A stretch of 41,212 bases of DNA, from assembly GCA_016934265.1 (NCBI GenBank), contig JAFGTF010000017.1, positions 1-41,212 on the forward strand, read 5' to 3'. Source of the stretch: Spirochaetota bacterium (GTDB lineage: Bacteria > Spirochaetota > B62-G9 > DRHN01). The notes under the pieces are model-generated. The model worked only from the letters and a program-made list of their open reading frames with translations, ran no database searches and was not told where the DNA came from. The position numbers and the translations under genes are program-made. Shown one piece after another: positions 18,305 to 27,267 of the stretch. Each line of letters begins with the position of its first letter. The stretch's first letter is position 1.

Positions 18305-19636
18305 ATGGGTAAAAAAGCATTCAGGGTAATGCTTTTACTCTTCGGTGTGATCACAATGGGGACGGTTGCGTCCGCACAGAGCCTGGAGATAGAGCCTGAA
18401 AAGGCTGAATTCGAGTTCGACATGAATATCGGAGTGGGCCTCGCGAGCTATGAGGACGCATCGGGGACCAATCGGGCCTACCAGAAGCTCAGTTTCCTGC
18501 CGGAATTTTCATGGGGGAAGTTCGGCGCGGGAGTAGACCTGACGTTCGAGTTCGACGGCGAATTCCGGCTTAGGGATCTCGACGGCGACGGAAAGGCCGA
18601 CGGTTGGAGCAGCGTTTACGACTACGTGTACAAGATCGATTACATCCGGTACGGACTGCCGACGGAACCGCTCTACGTCATGGCCGGAAGATACGACTCC
18701 TATACACTCGCCCACGGCCTCATTATGGACGACTTTTCCAACACACTGTTTTTTCCTCAGGTCAGGCAGCTTGGGCTGACATACCGTCTCGACGGCGCTC
18801 TCTTTGATTTTCCGTATCTCGGGCTGGAGGGAGTCGTGGACGACCTCCTCGACTGGGATATCATCGGGACGAGGCTATACGTGAGACCGTTCTCCGGCCT
18901 CGATGATCCGGCATTATCCGGGATCGAGCTCGGGGCGTCGATCGTAACGGACCTCGATACCGGAGAGATCTACGATCCGAAAAATCCCGATTATTCGAGC
19001 TACAGCTCCCCACTGGACTACCCTTCGGGCGATACGGTCACGGAGATAGGCATCGACGTGGAGGTTCCCATCATAGCGAGGCAAAAGACGAAGCTTGCGG
19101 CCTATGCGGACTGGGCGCTCATACTGAACAGGGGCACGGGCGGTCTCGCCGGGGCTGACTTCACCTACCGGTGGTTCACCCTGACAGGTCAACTCCGGTT
19201 GCTCGGCCCGCGGTTTACCGTGAGCTATTTCGGACCGTTCTATGAGGCACTGAGGGCACAGAAGCCGGGGGAACTGGAATCGTACGACACCTTCGCCCTC
19301 GGGTACCTCGCAGGAACTAAAATGGTTCTCTTCGATACAGTGCGGTTTGTCTTCTATCTTTCGGACGTACCGAGCCGCGGCAGCGGTCCCGGAATAAGTA
19401 CCGGTCTCTATTCGGTAGAGGGTGCGCTCGGAAAGCTGGATGCCGGTATCCGCTACGACAGGAGGAATATAAAGAGCTTCTCCGATCTCACGAGCGGAGA
19501 TGATACGTTCCTTAAGATCATGGTAGGCTACAGAATATCCAGATCCGCCCGAATCGTGTTGACTTATCAGCGGGCGTACGGCCCGTCGGGTGAATGCCAA
19601 GACAAGACGTTCTGTGAGACGCAGTTCTCATTCTAA
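18305..19636 (+). CDS. Predicted outer-membrane beta-barrel protein (paralogue of the next gene)
   Basis: A 443-residue protein with a clear signal peptide (KKAFRVMLLLFGVITMG, cleavage after ASA near residue 24) and alternating amphipathic strands throughout, ending in ...QFSF. A C-terminal aromatic residue fits the BAM recognition signal. Residues about 115-200 (YIRYGLPTEPLYVMAG, AHGLIMDDFSNT, RLYVRPFSG) align with the barrel part of the following gene (YIRWG, GHGFIVDGYSNT, RIYTRPLG). I do not recognise a named family. GGAGGA precedes the ATG. Neighbours suggest a role at the outer membrane; no ligand or transport substrate can be inferred. Confidence 0.75.
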   Translation: MGKKAFRVMLLLFGVITMGTVASAQSLEIEPEKAEFEFDMNIGVGLASYEDASGTNRAYQKLSFLPEFSWGKFGAGVDLTFEFDGEFRLRDLDGDGKADGWSSVYDYVYKIDYIRYGLPTEPLYVMAGRYDSYTLAHGLIMDDFSNTLFFPQVRQLGLTYRLDGALFDFPYLGLEGVVDDLLDWDIIGTRLYVRPFSGLDDPALSGIELGASIVTDLDTGEIYDPKNPDYSSYSSPLDYPSGDTVTEIGIDVEVPIIARQKTKLAAYADWALILNRGTGGLAGADFTYRWFTLTGQLRLLGPRFTVSYFGPFYEALRAQKPGELESYDTFALGYLAGTKMVLFDTVRFVFYLSDVPSRGSGPGISTGLYSVEGALGKLDAGIRYDRRNIKSFSDLTSGDDTFLKIMVGYRISRSARIVLTYQRAYGPSGECQDKTFCETQFSF

Positions 19637-19655
19637 TCGGTTTCGGGAGGAAGTG

Positions 19656-21752
19656 ATGCGCAGGGGCATGCTTTTTGTACTTCTTTTACTGCTCCTATAT
19701 GTTCCGGCTTCCTATATGTGTATGATGCTCGTGCCGTCCGTGCTCTCGGCACAGGAACAGCTTACCCTTGAAGGGTTGACGGAAGAGGGAGTATTCATTA
19801 CATATCTCTCGGGAGCGGTGGATGTCGACAGAACCCCGCAGAACGGGATCTCCGATTTCGAAATCGCCGAGCTCGATATGGAGCTTCCCTCGGGATGCGT
19901 CATACGAACGGGCAGATCGTCGCTGTGTGAGATCACGATACCACAGCGGAGCGTAATACGGCTTGCAAGCGGATCATCCTTCGAGATAGTCGATGCTTCG
20001 GTCGATACTGAGACCGGGAGGGTCAGGGAGCGTTTCAACTTCTTCGCGGGAAAGTTCAGGGCGAAGGTGGAAAAGTTCACCGTTCGTGACTCCGAGTTCA
20101 CCGTCGCTTCGGGTACGACCCTCGCCGGAGTTCGGGGAACAGAGCTCGGAGGGGCGATACGGACGGGGGACGGCGCAGATTTTTTCTGTTTCGAGGGTGA
20201 AGTCGTAATCAAGAGCGCGGAAGACGTGTTCGAGCCGGTCGTCCTGAACGCCGGAGAGATGAGCTACGTACCGCAGGCGGGGGCGCCGTCGGGAGTGCAA
20301 GCGATACCGCAGGAGACTTTAAAACAGTGGAGGGATGAGTTCGCTACCGTAGAAGAGACGGCCGCTGCACAAACGAGTGACGAATGGCTCGAGGAGTCCT
20401 GGGAGCCAGTCGAGAAACAGGCCCAAAAGGACGAGGCGGCTTTTTCCTTTGCCGTACAACTCGGTACCCTCACGGCCGGCAGCGAGGTCTATTCCGCATT
20501 GGCTCTCATGCCGTCGTTTGCGGTCGGAAAGTTCGGTATCGGCCTCTACCTGCCGGCGATTGTCCCGTCTCAGACCGGTTTCTTCGGGTTCAACGAATGG
20601 TACAATCGCTCCGAGTGGGATTTTGAGAATCTGCAGGACGGCGTTGGGGATGCCCTGCTAAAGATCAGGTACATACGCTGGGGCGAGGAGGGCGATCCGC
20701 TCTTTCTGCAGGCCGGCGGTATCGACGGTTTCACTCTCGGCCACGGCTTCATCGTGGACGGGTATTCGAACACGCCCCACTTCCCGCTGTATCGCCGCAC
20801 GGGCCTGCGGTTCGACCTCGATACGGACCGCTTCGGATTCGAGACGATGATCGCCGATCTTTCCCGTTTTCAGCTTATCGGCGGCAGAATTTATACGAGA
20901 CCTCTGGGGCGGGCTCTGCCGTTTGCCGTCGGAATAACGGTGGTGCGGGACAGGCCCCTCCCTTCCGCTTCCCCGAATATCCTCGAGGAGCCGAATATCT
21001 TTCTGTTCGGCGCTGACGCGGAGTTACCGGTTTTCGGCACCGCCGACACCGGCGCCGCCTCCTTCGGTCTGACAGTCTATGCGGACGGTGCAACGATGGG
21101 ATACCTCTACCCGGAGCTTCCCGCCTCGCTTGCGGGGAAGACCGCCGGTGCAACCATCGGATTCGTACCTGGAGCGGGCATGTGCATCGGGCTGAAGGGG
21201 AATGTCGGTGAAATCTTCACCTTCCGGGCGGAGTACAGACTGATCTTCGGGTATTTCGAGCCGGGGCTTATTAACGAAAGCTGGGAAAAAAGAAGGCTCG
21301 TCTACGGTACGGAGCTCGAGGGGCTGATCTCCGACACTTCGTACAAAGACGACGTCACGTCCGGCTTACTCGCCGAGGGAGGAGTCCTTCTCTTTAATAC
21401 CGTTTCTCTCGATGCGGGATTCTCGTCCTACACCACAACCAGATACAGCCTCACGGAGTCGAAGAACGTACCGTACACAGTTAAAGGCGGGATGCTGTCG
21501 CTCGGGATTGAAAAAGGAGCGATTCGGAGGTTCAGCGGCTCGATATCCTACAGGAGGGAAGACGGGCTTGAAACGGTTTTCCAACAGCCGCTCGACGCCA
21601 AGACGAGGCTCGATGCGGAGGTATCGTACGAGTTCGCCCCGCAGGCGGAGGTTTCGTTCTTTCTTATCAGAAGCTTCCGATTCAACGAACAGACCTTGCA
21701 GCACGAACCGGTCGACACGCTCGGTGTCCGTACGACATTTGCCGTATTCTGA
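19656..21752 (+). CDS. FecR-domain protein fused to a beta-barrel
   Basis: A 698-residue exported protein. The frame is open upstream (to 19590, inside the previous gene) but GGGAGGAAG before the ATG at 19656 sets the start. It has a signal peptide (LLLLLLYVPAS, cleavage near VLSA), a FecR-like domain at about residues 45-190 (VFITYLSGAVDVDR, VIRTGRSSLCEI, GTTLAGVRGTE), a short acidic linker, and a C-terminal barrel of about 430 residues that ends RTTFAVF. The barrel is clearly related to the previous protein. FecR domains in spirochaetes and other Gram-negatives often occur in secreted proteins without a sigma factor partner, and no sigma factor is present here. Confidence 0.8.
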   Translation: MRRGMLFVLLLLLLYVPASYMCMMLVPSVLSAQEQLTLEGLTEEGVFITYLSGAVDVDRTPQNGISDFEIAELDMELPSGCVIRTGRSSLCEITIPQRSVIRLASGSSFEIVDASVDTETGRVRERFNFFAGKFRAKVEKFTVRDSEFTVASGTTLAGVRGTELGGAIRTGDGADFFCFEGEVVIKSAEDVFEPVVLNAGEMSYVPQAGAPSGVQAIPQETLKQWRDEFATVEETAAAQTSDEWLEESWEPVEKQAQKDEAAFSFAVQLGTLTAGSEVYSALALMPSFAVGKFGIGLYLPAIVPSQTGFFGFNEWYNRSEWDFENLQDGVGDALLKIRYIRWGEEGDPLFLQAGGIDGFTLGHGFIVDGYSNTPHFPLYRRTGLRFDLDTDRFGFETMIADLSRFQLIGGRIYTRPLGRALPFAVGITVVRDRPLPSASPNILEEPNIFLFGADAELPVFGTADTGAASFGLTVYADGATMGYLYPELPASLAGKTAGATIGFVPGAGMCIGLKGNVGEIFTFRAEYRLIFGYFEPGLINESWEKRRLVYGTELEGLISDTSYKDDVTSGLLAEGGVLLFNTVSLDAGFSSYTTTRYSLTESKNVPYTVKGGMLSLGIEKGAIRRFSGSISYRREDGLETVFQQPLDAKTRLDAEVSYEFAPQAEVSFFLIRSFRFNEQTLQHEPVDTLGVRTTFAVF

Positions 21753-21766
21753 GCCGACTGCAAAAA

Positions 21767-21803
21767 GAAAAGCCCGGAAGGCCGAATTCTTGCGGGCCTT
21801 TTA
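21767..21803. terminator. Bidirectional terminator between the barrel genes and ltaE
   Basis: AAGGCC at 21778-21783 pairs with GGCCTT at 21795-21800, flanked by A-rich sequence on the left and T on the right. An alternative outer stem uses GCCCG and CGGGC. Its position between convergent genes fits a shared terminator. Confidence 0.6.
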
Positions 21804-21812
21804 CGAGCGTTA

Positions 21813-22838
21813 TTACGCATTCTTCAGCGCGGCCATAAAGGAATCGATGTCGCCCTCCGTGGTATTCCACGAAGTCATGAGACGGACTACCGGGCCCATC
21901 GGGTCCCATGTGTAGAAGAAATACTCTTTTTTTGCGGCGTCGAGATATTTTTCGGGAAATACCGCGAACACCCCGTTCGCCTCGACCGGATGGGCGATCT
22001 CGATGCCCCGAAAGGCTTCGAGACGCGAGGCGAGCAGTTTCGCCATCCGGTTCGCGTGCCGTGCGTTCAGAAGGCAGAGGTCTTCCGAAAGATATGCGGT
22101 AAACTGCGCGGAAACGTATCGCATCTTGCTGAAGAGCTGCATGCCCTGTTTCCTGATATACTTGAAATCCTTTGAGAGTTCCCGGTCGAAGAAGAGTACC
22201 GCCTCTCCGAGCATCATCCCGTTTTTCGTGCCGCCGAATGACAGCACGTCGACTCCCGCCTCCTTAGTCAGTGACTTCAGGCCGACGCCCAGAGAGGATG
22301 CAGCGTTCGCGAGTCTCGCGCCGTCCATATGAACGAAAAGCCCGTTCGTATGCGCGAACTCGGAGAGCGAGAGAAGCTCGTCCTGTGTGTATACGGTTCC
22401 GACCTCAGTCGTCTCCGTGACTGATATCGCCTTCGGCTGGGAGTGATGCTCGTCGCCTAAAGCTGCTAAAAACCGCCCGAGCTGCCCGGGAACAATCTTG
22501 CCGTCCGGCGCGGGAACGGTAAGAAGTTTTATTCCGCCGACGGCCTCCAAAGCACCGCATTCATCGACGTTGAGGTGAGCGATGTCGGAACAGATCACCG
22601 CTTGATAGGGGCGGACTATCGCGGAAAGCCCGAGCACATTGGCTGCGGTACCGGTGAACATCATATAGACGTCGATATCGTCGCCGAACGTTTCTTTGAA
22701 TTTCCGGGTCGCCTGGGCGGTATATGGGTCGTCGCCGTACGCGATGCAGTGGCCGTCGTTTGCCCCCGCTATCGCGCTCAGTATGTCCGGATGAATACCC
22801 GCGTTGTTGTCGCTCGCGAATCCTCTTTTCAGCTTCAC
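21813..22838 (-). CDS. ltaE: Low-specificity L-threonine aldolase family protein
   Basis: PLP-dependent fold-type I enzyme that probably cleaves L-threonine or L-allo-threonine to glycine and acetaldehyde. The 341-residue length is standard. Visible motifs are SDNNAGIHPD at the N-terminus, TGTAANVLGL for phosphate binding, HMDGARLANA containing the PLP-pyridine Asp, and SFGGTKNG with the Schiff-base lysine. The start is GTG with GGAGG upstream. It faces the outer-membrane genes and is preceded by an unrelated unknown gene, so it is probably a single-gene unit. Confidence 0.88.
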   Translation of the reverse strand: MKLKRGFASDNNAGIHPDILSAIAGANDGHCIAYGDDPYTAQATRKFKETFGDDIDVYMMFTGTAANVLGLSAIVRPYQAVICSDIAHLNVDECGALEAVGGIKLLTVPAPDGKIVPGQLGRFLAALGDEHHSQPKAISVTETTEVGTVYTQDELLSLSEFAHTNGLFVHMDGARLANAASSLGVGLKSLTKEAGVDVLSFGGTKNGMMLGEAVLFFDRELSKDFKYIRKQGMQLFSKMRYVSAQFTAYLSEDLCLLNARHANRMAKLLASRLEAFRGIEIAHPVEANGVFAVFPEKYLDAAKKEYFFYTWDPMGPVVRLMTSWNTTEGDIDSFMAALKNA

Positions 22839-22992
22839 AGTCGGCCTCCGTGTATTGACGGCGCGCGAAAAGTCCCATGTCGCAGCCGCCGTAAAAGGTT
22901 ATCGGTTTTCGTTCGTATGCGGAAGGGCGATAAATACTCGGATCGGTAGTATACTGGGGGCGCTGTCGTTACGGCGCGTGCGGCCGGGCACG

Positions 22993-24666
22993 TTACTGCT
23001 CTTCATCGGCCTGCTCCTCTTTTTCGATGAACATGCCGCCTCCGGAGAGCTGTCCGTACCTCAGCAGGAATGCAAATGTCGAAGCATAGAGGAACGTTTC
23101 CACTATCGCCTCGATTGTCCGCTTCGACTCAAGCTTTTTAAAACCGTCTATGTTCGGATCGAAGCGAAGCCTTTCTTCGGGATTCTGCAGCAGTCTCTTA
23201 TCCGAGCTGTAGTCGGTTATAACGGTGGACAGCACCTCTTCCGTCCGTTTCATTACGGCCGCCACCCTGTTTCTCGAGTTTCTGCTGATCATAAGCCGTT
23301 TCTTCTGCAACTTCTCGAGCAAGTTGGAACGCTGATACTCCGTAAGACGCTTATCGTCCTGGGCGCGGGTCGTCCCTCTCACGGCTTCGAGATAGCTCAT
23401 CGCCTCGGTTCGCGCTTCGTTGAAGAGGATATAGGCGTGATTCAGCTCCTCCTTGATGTCGACCTTCTTCTGCTCGACAAAATCGATGTTGTACACGATC
23501 TTACTTGTGGTGAGTACCAGCGAGTACTGGGAATCGAACTGCTCCAAGAGGGCGAGCGTTCTGTACATCTTGTCGTTTCGTTCGAGGAGGGAGAAATTCC
23601 GGTCGTTCGCTTCGCTTTCGGAGACGTGTTCCCGTTCGAAGGTATGCAGCGCTTCCTCGATTATGGGAAGCCCCCGTTCGACGTGTTTCGGCACCTTTAT
23701 CTCCTCCCGCTCGTCCTGCACTGGACGGGAGGGCGCTTCTCTCATCCGCTCTTTCACCTTTTTCAGCGCTTCCGCCCTCTTCTTCCTTTCTCTTCGCGTG
23801 ATGTACCCGATACGGTCCGATACGCCGAGCTCGAGGAAGTCGTCGAGCTTCTGCGAGTACAGCGCGAGGTACCTGCCGTCGATCCTTAAAAGGAGTACAT
23901 GGAGCTGCGGGAGGAAGGTATCGAAGAGGATGTCAATCCTGCTTCTTACGCCGCCGTAGAGGCGTGCCGCATCTTCAGGCGTAATTTTCCTGTGTTTTTT
24001 CTGTATTTCGATGCCCTTCAGAATCGAAAGAGTGCATGCGTGCCGGTACTGGCCCAGTATGTACAGCTTCTTGAAAAGCTCCTTCATCAGAGATATCGCC
24101 GACGCCTTCGGTATTCTACGTGTCGAAACGAGTCTTTCGAAATCGGACCATGAGACTTCATCGTAAATATCGCTGAGCCGTACGATACATTCATAAAGAA
24201 GGCTGTGCTCGCCGGCGGACGATGAGAGGATTTCACGAGCAGCGGAGGAAGATCCGTGAAGCATCGATGTGGTGATGAGGTCGATGTCGATGATAGCGTC
24301 TTTGATCCGGCTTTTTACGTCGGCAACGAACCGCTCGTTCAGATTTTTGGCCCCGACGCCCCATACTTTGAGAAATCTGCCCCGGATTGCGATCCGTACG
24401 GATGCGAAGACGTTTTTGCCCCTCTTTTTCTTCGGTGTCGACTCCGCAGGTGCCGCGGTTCGTGATCGTGGAAGATGAGTGCCCGGGGGGGCTTTTTTTC
24501 CGGCAGGAACGCCAGGCGACGGCCGTACGAACGTGCCCCGGTCTATCGAGCTCTTCTCGACTTTTCCTCCATGGTCGATGAAATTTCTGAAGAGCTTTTT
24601 TCGCTGCTCCTCGTCGAGGCCTTCAACGCCGATACGGGTTCTCGTATCGTCAATATCCTTGCCCAT
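22993..24666 (-). CDS. Large spirochaete-type protein of unknown function
   Basis: A 557-residue, highly charged and largely helical protein without signal peptide or membrane segment. The first 95 residues are Lys/Pro/Ala-rich and look disordered; residues 100-300 contain regular hydrophobic helices (LYECIVRLSDIYDEVSW, LMKELFKKLYILGQYRH); a Lys/Arg/Glu-rich linker at 300-335 precedes a second helical half. I recognise it only as the kind of long cytoplasmic protein seen in spirochaete genomes, possibly one of the DUF families limited to that phylum. Upstream AGGAG supports the ATG. It shares an 82-base divergent region with the LysM/M23 gene, which hints at, but does not prove, a link to envelope or cell-shape functions. 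Confidence 0.75.
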   Translation of the reverse strand: MGKDIDDTRTRIGVEGLDEEQRKKLFRNFIDHGGKVEKSSIDRGTFVRPSPGVPAGKKAPPGTHLPRSRTAAPAESTPKKKRGKNVFASVRIAIRGRFLKVWGVGAKNLNERFVADVKSRIKDAIIDIDLITTSMLHGSSSAAREILSSSAGEHSLLYECIVRLSDIYDEVSWSDFERLVSTRRIPKASAISLMKELFKKLYILGQYRHACTLSILKGIEIQKKHRKITPEDAARLYGGVRSRIDILFDTFLPQLHVLLLRIDGRYLALYSQKLDDFLELGVSDRIGYITRRERKKRAEALKKVKERMREAPSRPVQDEREEIKVPKHVERGLPIIEEALHTFEREHVSESEANDRNFSLLERNDKMYRTLALLEQFDSQYSLVLTTSKIVYNIDFVEQKKVDIKEELNHAYILFNEARTEAMSYLEAVRGTTRAQDDKRLTEYQRSNLLEKLQKKRLMISRNSRNRVAAVMKRTEEVLSTVITDYSSDKRLLQNPEERLRFDPNIDGFKKLESKRTIEAIVETFLYASTFAFLLRYGQLSGGGMFIEKEEQADEEQ

Positions 24667-24748
24667 ACGCGCTCCTGAAAAAAAGGATAGCCCATTTCCG
24701 CTAAATAGAAAAGATTTTTTGACGAAAAGTAACCTGAAGGGTTTTCAA

Positions 24749-25873
24749 ATGACGAATAGAGCCTTATTCATAGACCGCCCGCGGGCGCGTGCAATTCCCT
24801 CTTCCGATAAAAAGCGGGAGCTCATCCAAAACCAGAAAATAGTGCAGCGAAAGAAAAAGCAGCAGCCGCAATCGTCGAAGAGGACGCTTTTTGAGAGCGT
24901 GCGAATAAAGTCCATCGCGATAAAAAGGGGTGTCCTGCTGATAACGGGGACTTCGGTTTGTGCAATCCTTTTTTTGATCCCCCTTTTCCTCGATATCAAG
25001 TCATACCTCTGGGAAAAGGCTCGCGTCGCCTACACGGAAGAGGACCTCGTGTACAATCTCTTCCTCATGGAGGGCGGCGCCAACAGGAAGGCGGAGCAGT
25101 CGGCCCTGACGACCGGTATATCTGACGGTGAATTCATCGTCCCCAAGCTCCGTGTTGTCAACTATACGGTAACAAAAGGCGATTCCCTCTTCGGCATCGC
25201 CCGGAAATTCAACGTTTCCGTTGATGCGATAATTACGGCAAACGAGCTCAAGAATGCATACTACCTCAGGACCGGTTCCGTGCTTCTCATCCCCAGTATG
25301 AGCGGCATATACTACACGGTCAAAAAGGGAGACAGTCTCTTCGGGATCGCCAAGCGGTACGGGGCGGAGGTAAACAGGATAGCGGACGTCAACGATCTCG
25401 ATTCCTCGGTCATAAGAAGCGGCACGCGGCTGTTCATCCCCGCGGGGACTCTTACCGCATGGGAACGGGCGAGCGCAATAGGGGAGGTGTTCAAGAGCCC
25501 CGTGAAGGGAAGGATATCCTCGAGGATGGGTTTCAGGCAGGACCCGTTTACGAATCGCAGGGCGTACCATACCGGCGTTGATATAGCCGCCAAATCCGGC
25601 ACCACGGTCAGGGCCTCACAGTTCGGAAGGGTATTGTATTCAGGGTATCACGGTAATTACGGAAAAACGGTGATTATCGTTCACCCCCAGGGATATGAGA
25701 CCTTATATGCGCATCTCGACAAAATAACCGTAAAGAGGGGGCAGGCCGTACAGCAGGGGGACGGTATCGGTACCGTTGGATCTACCGGCAGGTCCACCGG
25801 CCCGCATCTCCATTTCGAGGTTCACCAGAACGGCAAGCTTGTCGACCCGCTGAAGGTCGTCAGGGTACGATGA
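24749..25873 (+). CDS. LysM/M23 membrane-anchored peptidase, copy 1
   Basis: A 374-residue cell-wall peptidase. The frame stays open to 24479 but that segment is antisense to the neighbouring gene, so I use the ATG at 24749. Basic residues 1-50 precede one transmembrane helix (GVLLITGTSVCAILFLI). Two LysM repeats follow (VTKGDSLFGIARKF and VKKGDSLFGIAKRY), then an M23 domain with the zinc ligands in HTGVDIA and HLHFEV and an intact YAHL. Such proteins cut peptidoglycan cross-links or, when inactive, regulate amidases; the metal ligands are complete here. Copy 2 follows directly and is a paralogue. Confidence 0.9.
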   Translation: MTNRALFIDRPRARAIPSSDKKRELIQNQKIVQRKKKQQPQSSKRTLFESVRIKSIAIKRGVLLITGTSVCAILFLIPLFLDIKSYLWEKARVAYTEEDLVYNLFLMEGGANRKAEQSALTTGISDGEFIVPKLRVVNYTVTKGDSLFGIARKFNVSVDAIITANELKNAYYLRTGSVLLIPSMSGIYYTVKKGDSLFGIAKRYGAEVNRIADVNDLDSSVIRSGTRLFIPAGTLTAWERASAIGEVFKSPVKGRISSRMGFRQDPFTNRRAYHTGVDIAAKSGTTVRASQFGRVLYSGYHGNYGKTVIIVHPQGYETLYAHLDKITVKRGQAVQQGDGIGTVGSTGRSTGPHLHFEVHQNGKLVDPLKVVRVR

Positions 25874-25924
25874 CGACGTCGCGTAGCCCGGTTGCAGTAT
25901 TCTCAAAGGATGCGCATAAACCGT

Positions 25925-25953
25925 TTGCCTTTATCGACAGGGTCTGATATAAT
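25925..25953 (+). promoter_or_regulatory. Sigma70-type promoter for the second LysM/M23 gene
   Basis: TTGCCT, 17 bases, TATAAT. The -10 is perfect and ends 32 bases before the ATG at 25986. Confidence 0.65.
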
Positions 25954-25985
25954 GATCAAACTACTTCAATCGCATATTCGTTGCC

Positions 25986-27122
25986 ATGGCAGTTCATAGA
26001 CAAAATTCGTTACAGCTCGGATCTCTGATGTTAAAAAGGCTTCGTGCCGGTGCGGCGGCCGGCCGTGTAACGGCCGCACGGTCTGGGGCAGTCGTCAGGC
26101 GAAAAATCGTCAATCCCTTTTTCAGGATCATCCGCTTCGTATACTGGTACAGGGTTGCGAGTTATCTCGGCGGTATAGATAAAAAAAAGCTACTCTCCCG
26201 CATACGCCTCTACGGGTTATGTGTCCTCTGCGTGGCGTTCGTTTCCTTCTTCCCCAGCTCATATACCTTCGAAGACGAGGTCAGACCGTATTACGGCGAT
26301 TTTGCCTGGAGCCCTACGGACCCGGTTCGTATCTCGCCGGGCTCTTTTTCTGAATCCGGGAGGGGCGGACTCGAACAGTATGTTCCGAAGCTCAGGCTTA
26401 TGGAGTATGAGATACGGCAGGGTGATACGCTTTGGAGCATATCGAGGAATTTCGATCTAGACCCCGACAGCGTTATCAGCTGCAACAGCTTCAGCAACGT
26501 GCACAGCATTCACGAAGGAGACCTCATCCTCGTTCCCAATATCAAAGGTATATTCGTCAGCGTTGAAGAAGGTGATACGATCTTCAAATACTCTTCCGAA
26601 TACAAGATCCCCCCGGACTTCATCATGGAAGTGAACGGCCTCTTTTCCAACGAGCTGGTCCCGGGTATGAAGATCTTCCTTCCAGGCGGCCGTTTCAGCC
26701 AGATGGAGAGGGCCTACGCACTCGGCGAGGCATTTGAGAAGCCATGCAGGGGAAGGCTCACCTCGAGGTACGGATATAGGCGCGATCCGTTCACCGGGAA
26801 ACGGGCGTTTCACACGGGAGTCGACATAGCCAACAGGGTCGGTACGAAAGTGCTCGCTGCCCGGGAGGGTCAGGTCGTATTCGTCGGCAGAAGGTCCGGT
26901 TACGGTACCGTCGTCATCATTTCACACAGCTTCGGCTACAGGACGGTCTACGCGCACCTTTCTTCAACCGCAGTCACCAGGGGACAGCGTATAACATGCG
27001 GCAAGACGATAGGGTATATCGGCAATACGGGCAGGTCTACGGGCCCGCATCTGCATTTCGAAGTCTGGCTGAAGAACAGGCTCATAGATCCGCTGACGCA
27101 GACTAACATGGCTGTTCGATAG
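25986..27122 (+). CDS. LysM/M23 membrane-anchored peptidase, copy 2
   Basis: A 378-residue paralogue of the preceding protein with the same order: basic N-terminus, one membrane helix (LYGLCVLCVAFVSFF, about residues 78-93), two LysM-like repeats (IRQGDTLWSISRNF and a weaker VEEGDTIFKYSSEY), and an M23 domain with HTGVDIA, YAHL and HLHFEV. No good SD precedes the ATG at 25986; a start 42 bases downstream is possible. The last codons (T-N-M-A-V-R-stop) lie inside the first copy of a 167-bp tandem duplication, so the C-terminus may have been altered by its arrival. Likely role is peptidoglycan remodelling. Confidence 0.9.
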   Translation: MAVHRQNSLQLGSLMLKRLRAGAAAGRVTAARSGAVVRRKIVNPFFRIIRFVYWYRVASYLGGIDKKKLLSRIRLYGLCVLCVAFVSFFPSSYTFEDEVRPYYGDFAWSPTDPVRISPGSFSESGRGGLEQYVPKLRLMEYEIRQGDTLWSISRNFDLDPDSVISCNSFSNVHSIHEGDLILVPNIKGIFVSVEEGDTIFKYSSEYKIPPDFIMEVNGLFSNELVPGMKIFLPGGRFSQMERAYALGEAFEKPCRGRLTSRYGYRRDPFTGKRAFHTGVDIANRVGTKVLAAREGQVVFVGRRSGYGTVVIISHSFGYRTVYAHLSSTAVTRGQRITCGKTIGYIGNTGRSTGPHLHFEVWLKNRLIDPLTQTNMAVR

Positions 27123-27267
27123 TATATCCGTATTGTTACAGCTGTTCAATTGACGGTCAACGTTAAAATCTTCGAACAGTCGCAGACCGGCATTGGTTAT
27201 CAGGCGGTCAGTTATATTACTAGAGCGTATTTTACCGTCAGAGCTTTATTTCTTCATACGGTCTGTT
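27101..27267 (+). repeat. Tandem repeat, copy 1 (167 bp)
   Basis: First unit of a tandem duplication. It contains the stop codon of the upstream peptidase gene. Two inverted-repeat pairs are visible: CTGTTCGA at 27112-27119 with TCGAACAG at 27172-27179, and CAGACCG at 27183-27189 with CGGTCTG at 27259-27265. The segment between the first pair contains a small TTGAC-G-GTCAA palindrome (27150-27160). It could be a structured RNA or a miniature mobile element. Confidence 0.9.

Noticed and set aside
22804-23889. A 361-codon forward frame opposite the large unknown gene.
   Set aside because: It is antisense to a complete reverse-strand gene with a good ribosome site; the length is explained by GC bias.
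24479-24748. A 90-codon N-terminal extension of the first LysM/M23 protein.
   Set aside because: It is antisense to the 5' end of the neighbouring gene and Pro/Arg-rich; the ATG at 24749 gives the usual basic, then membrane, then LysM order.
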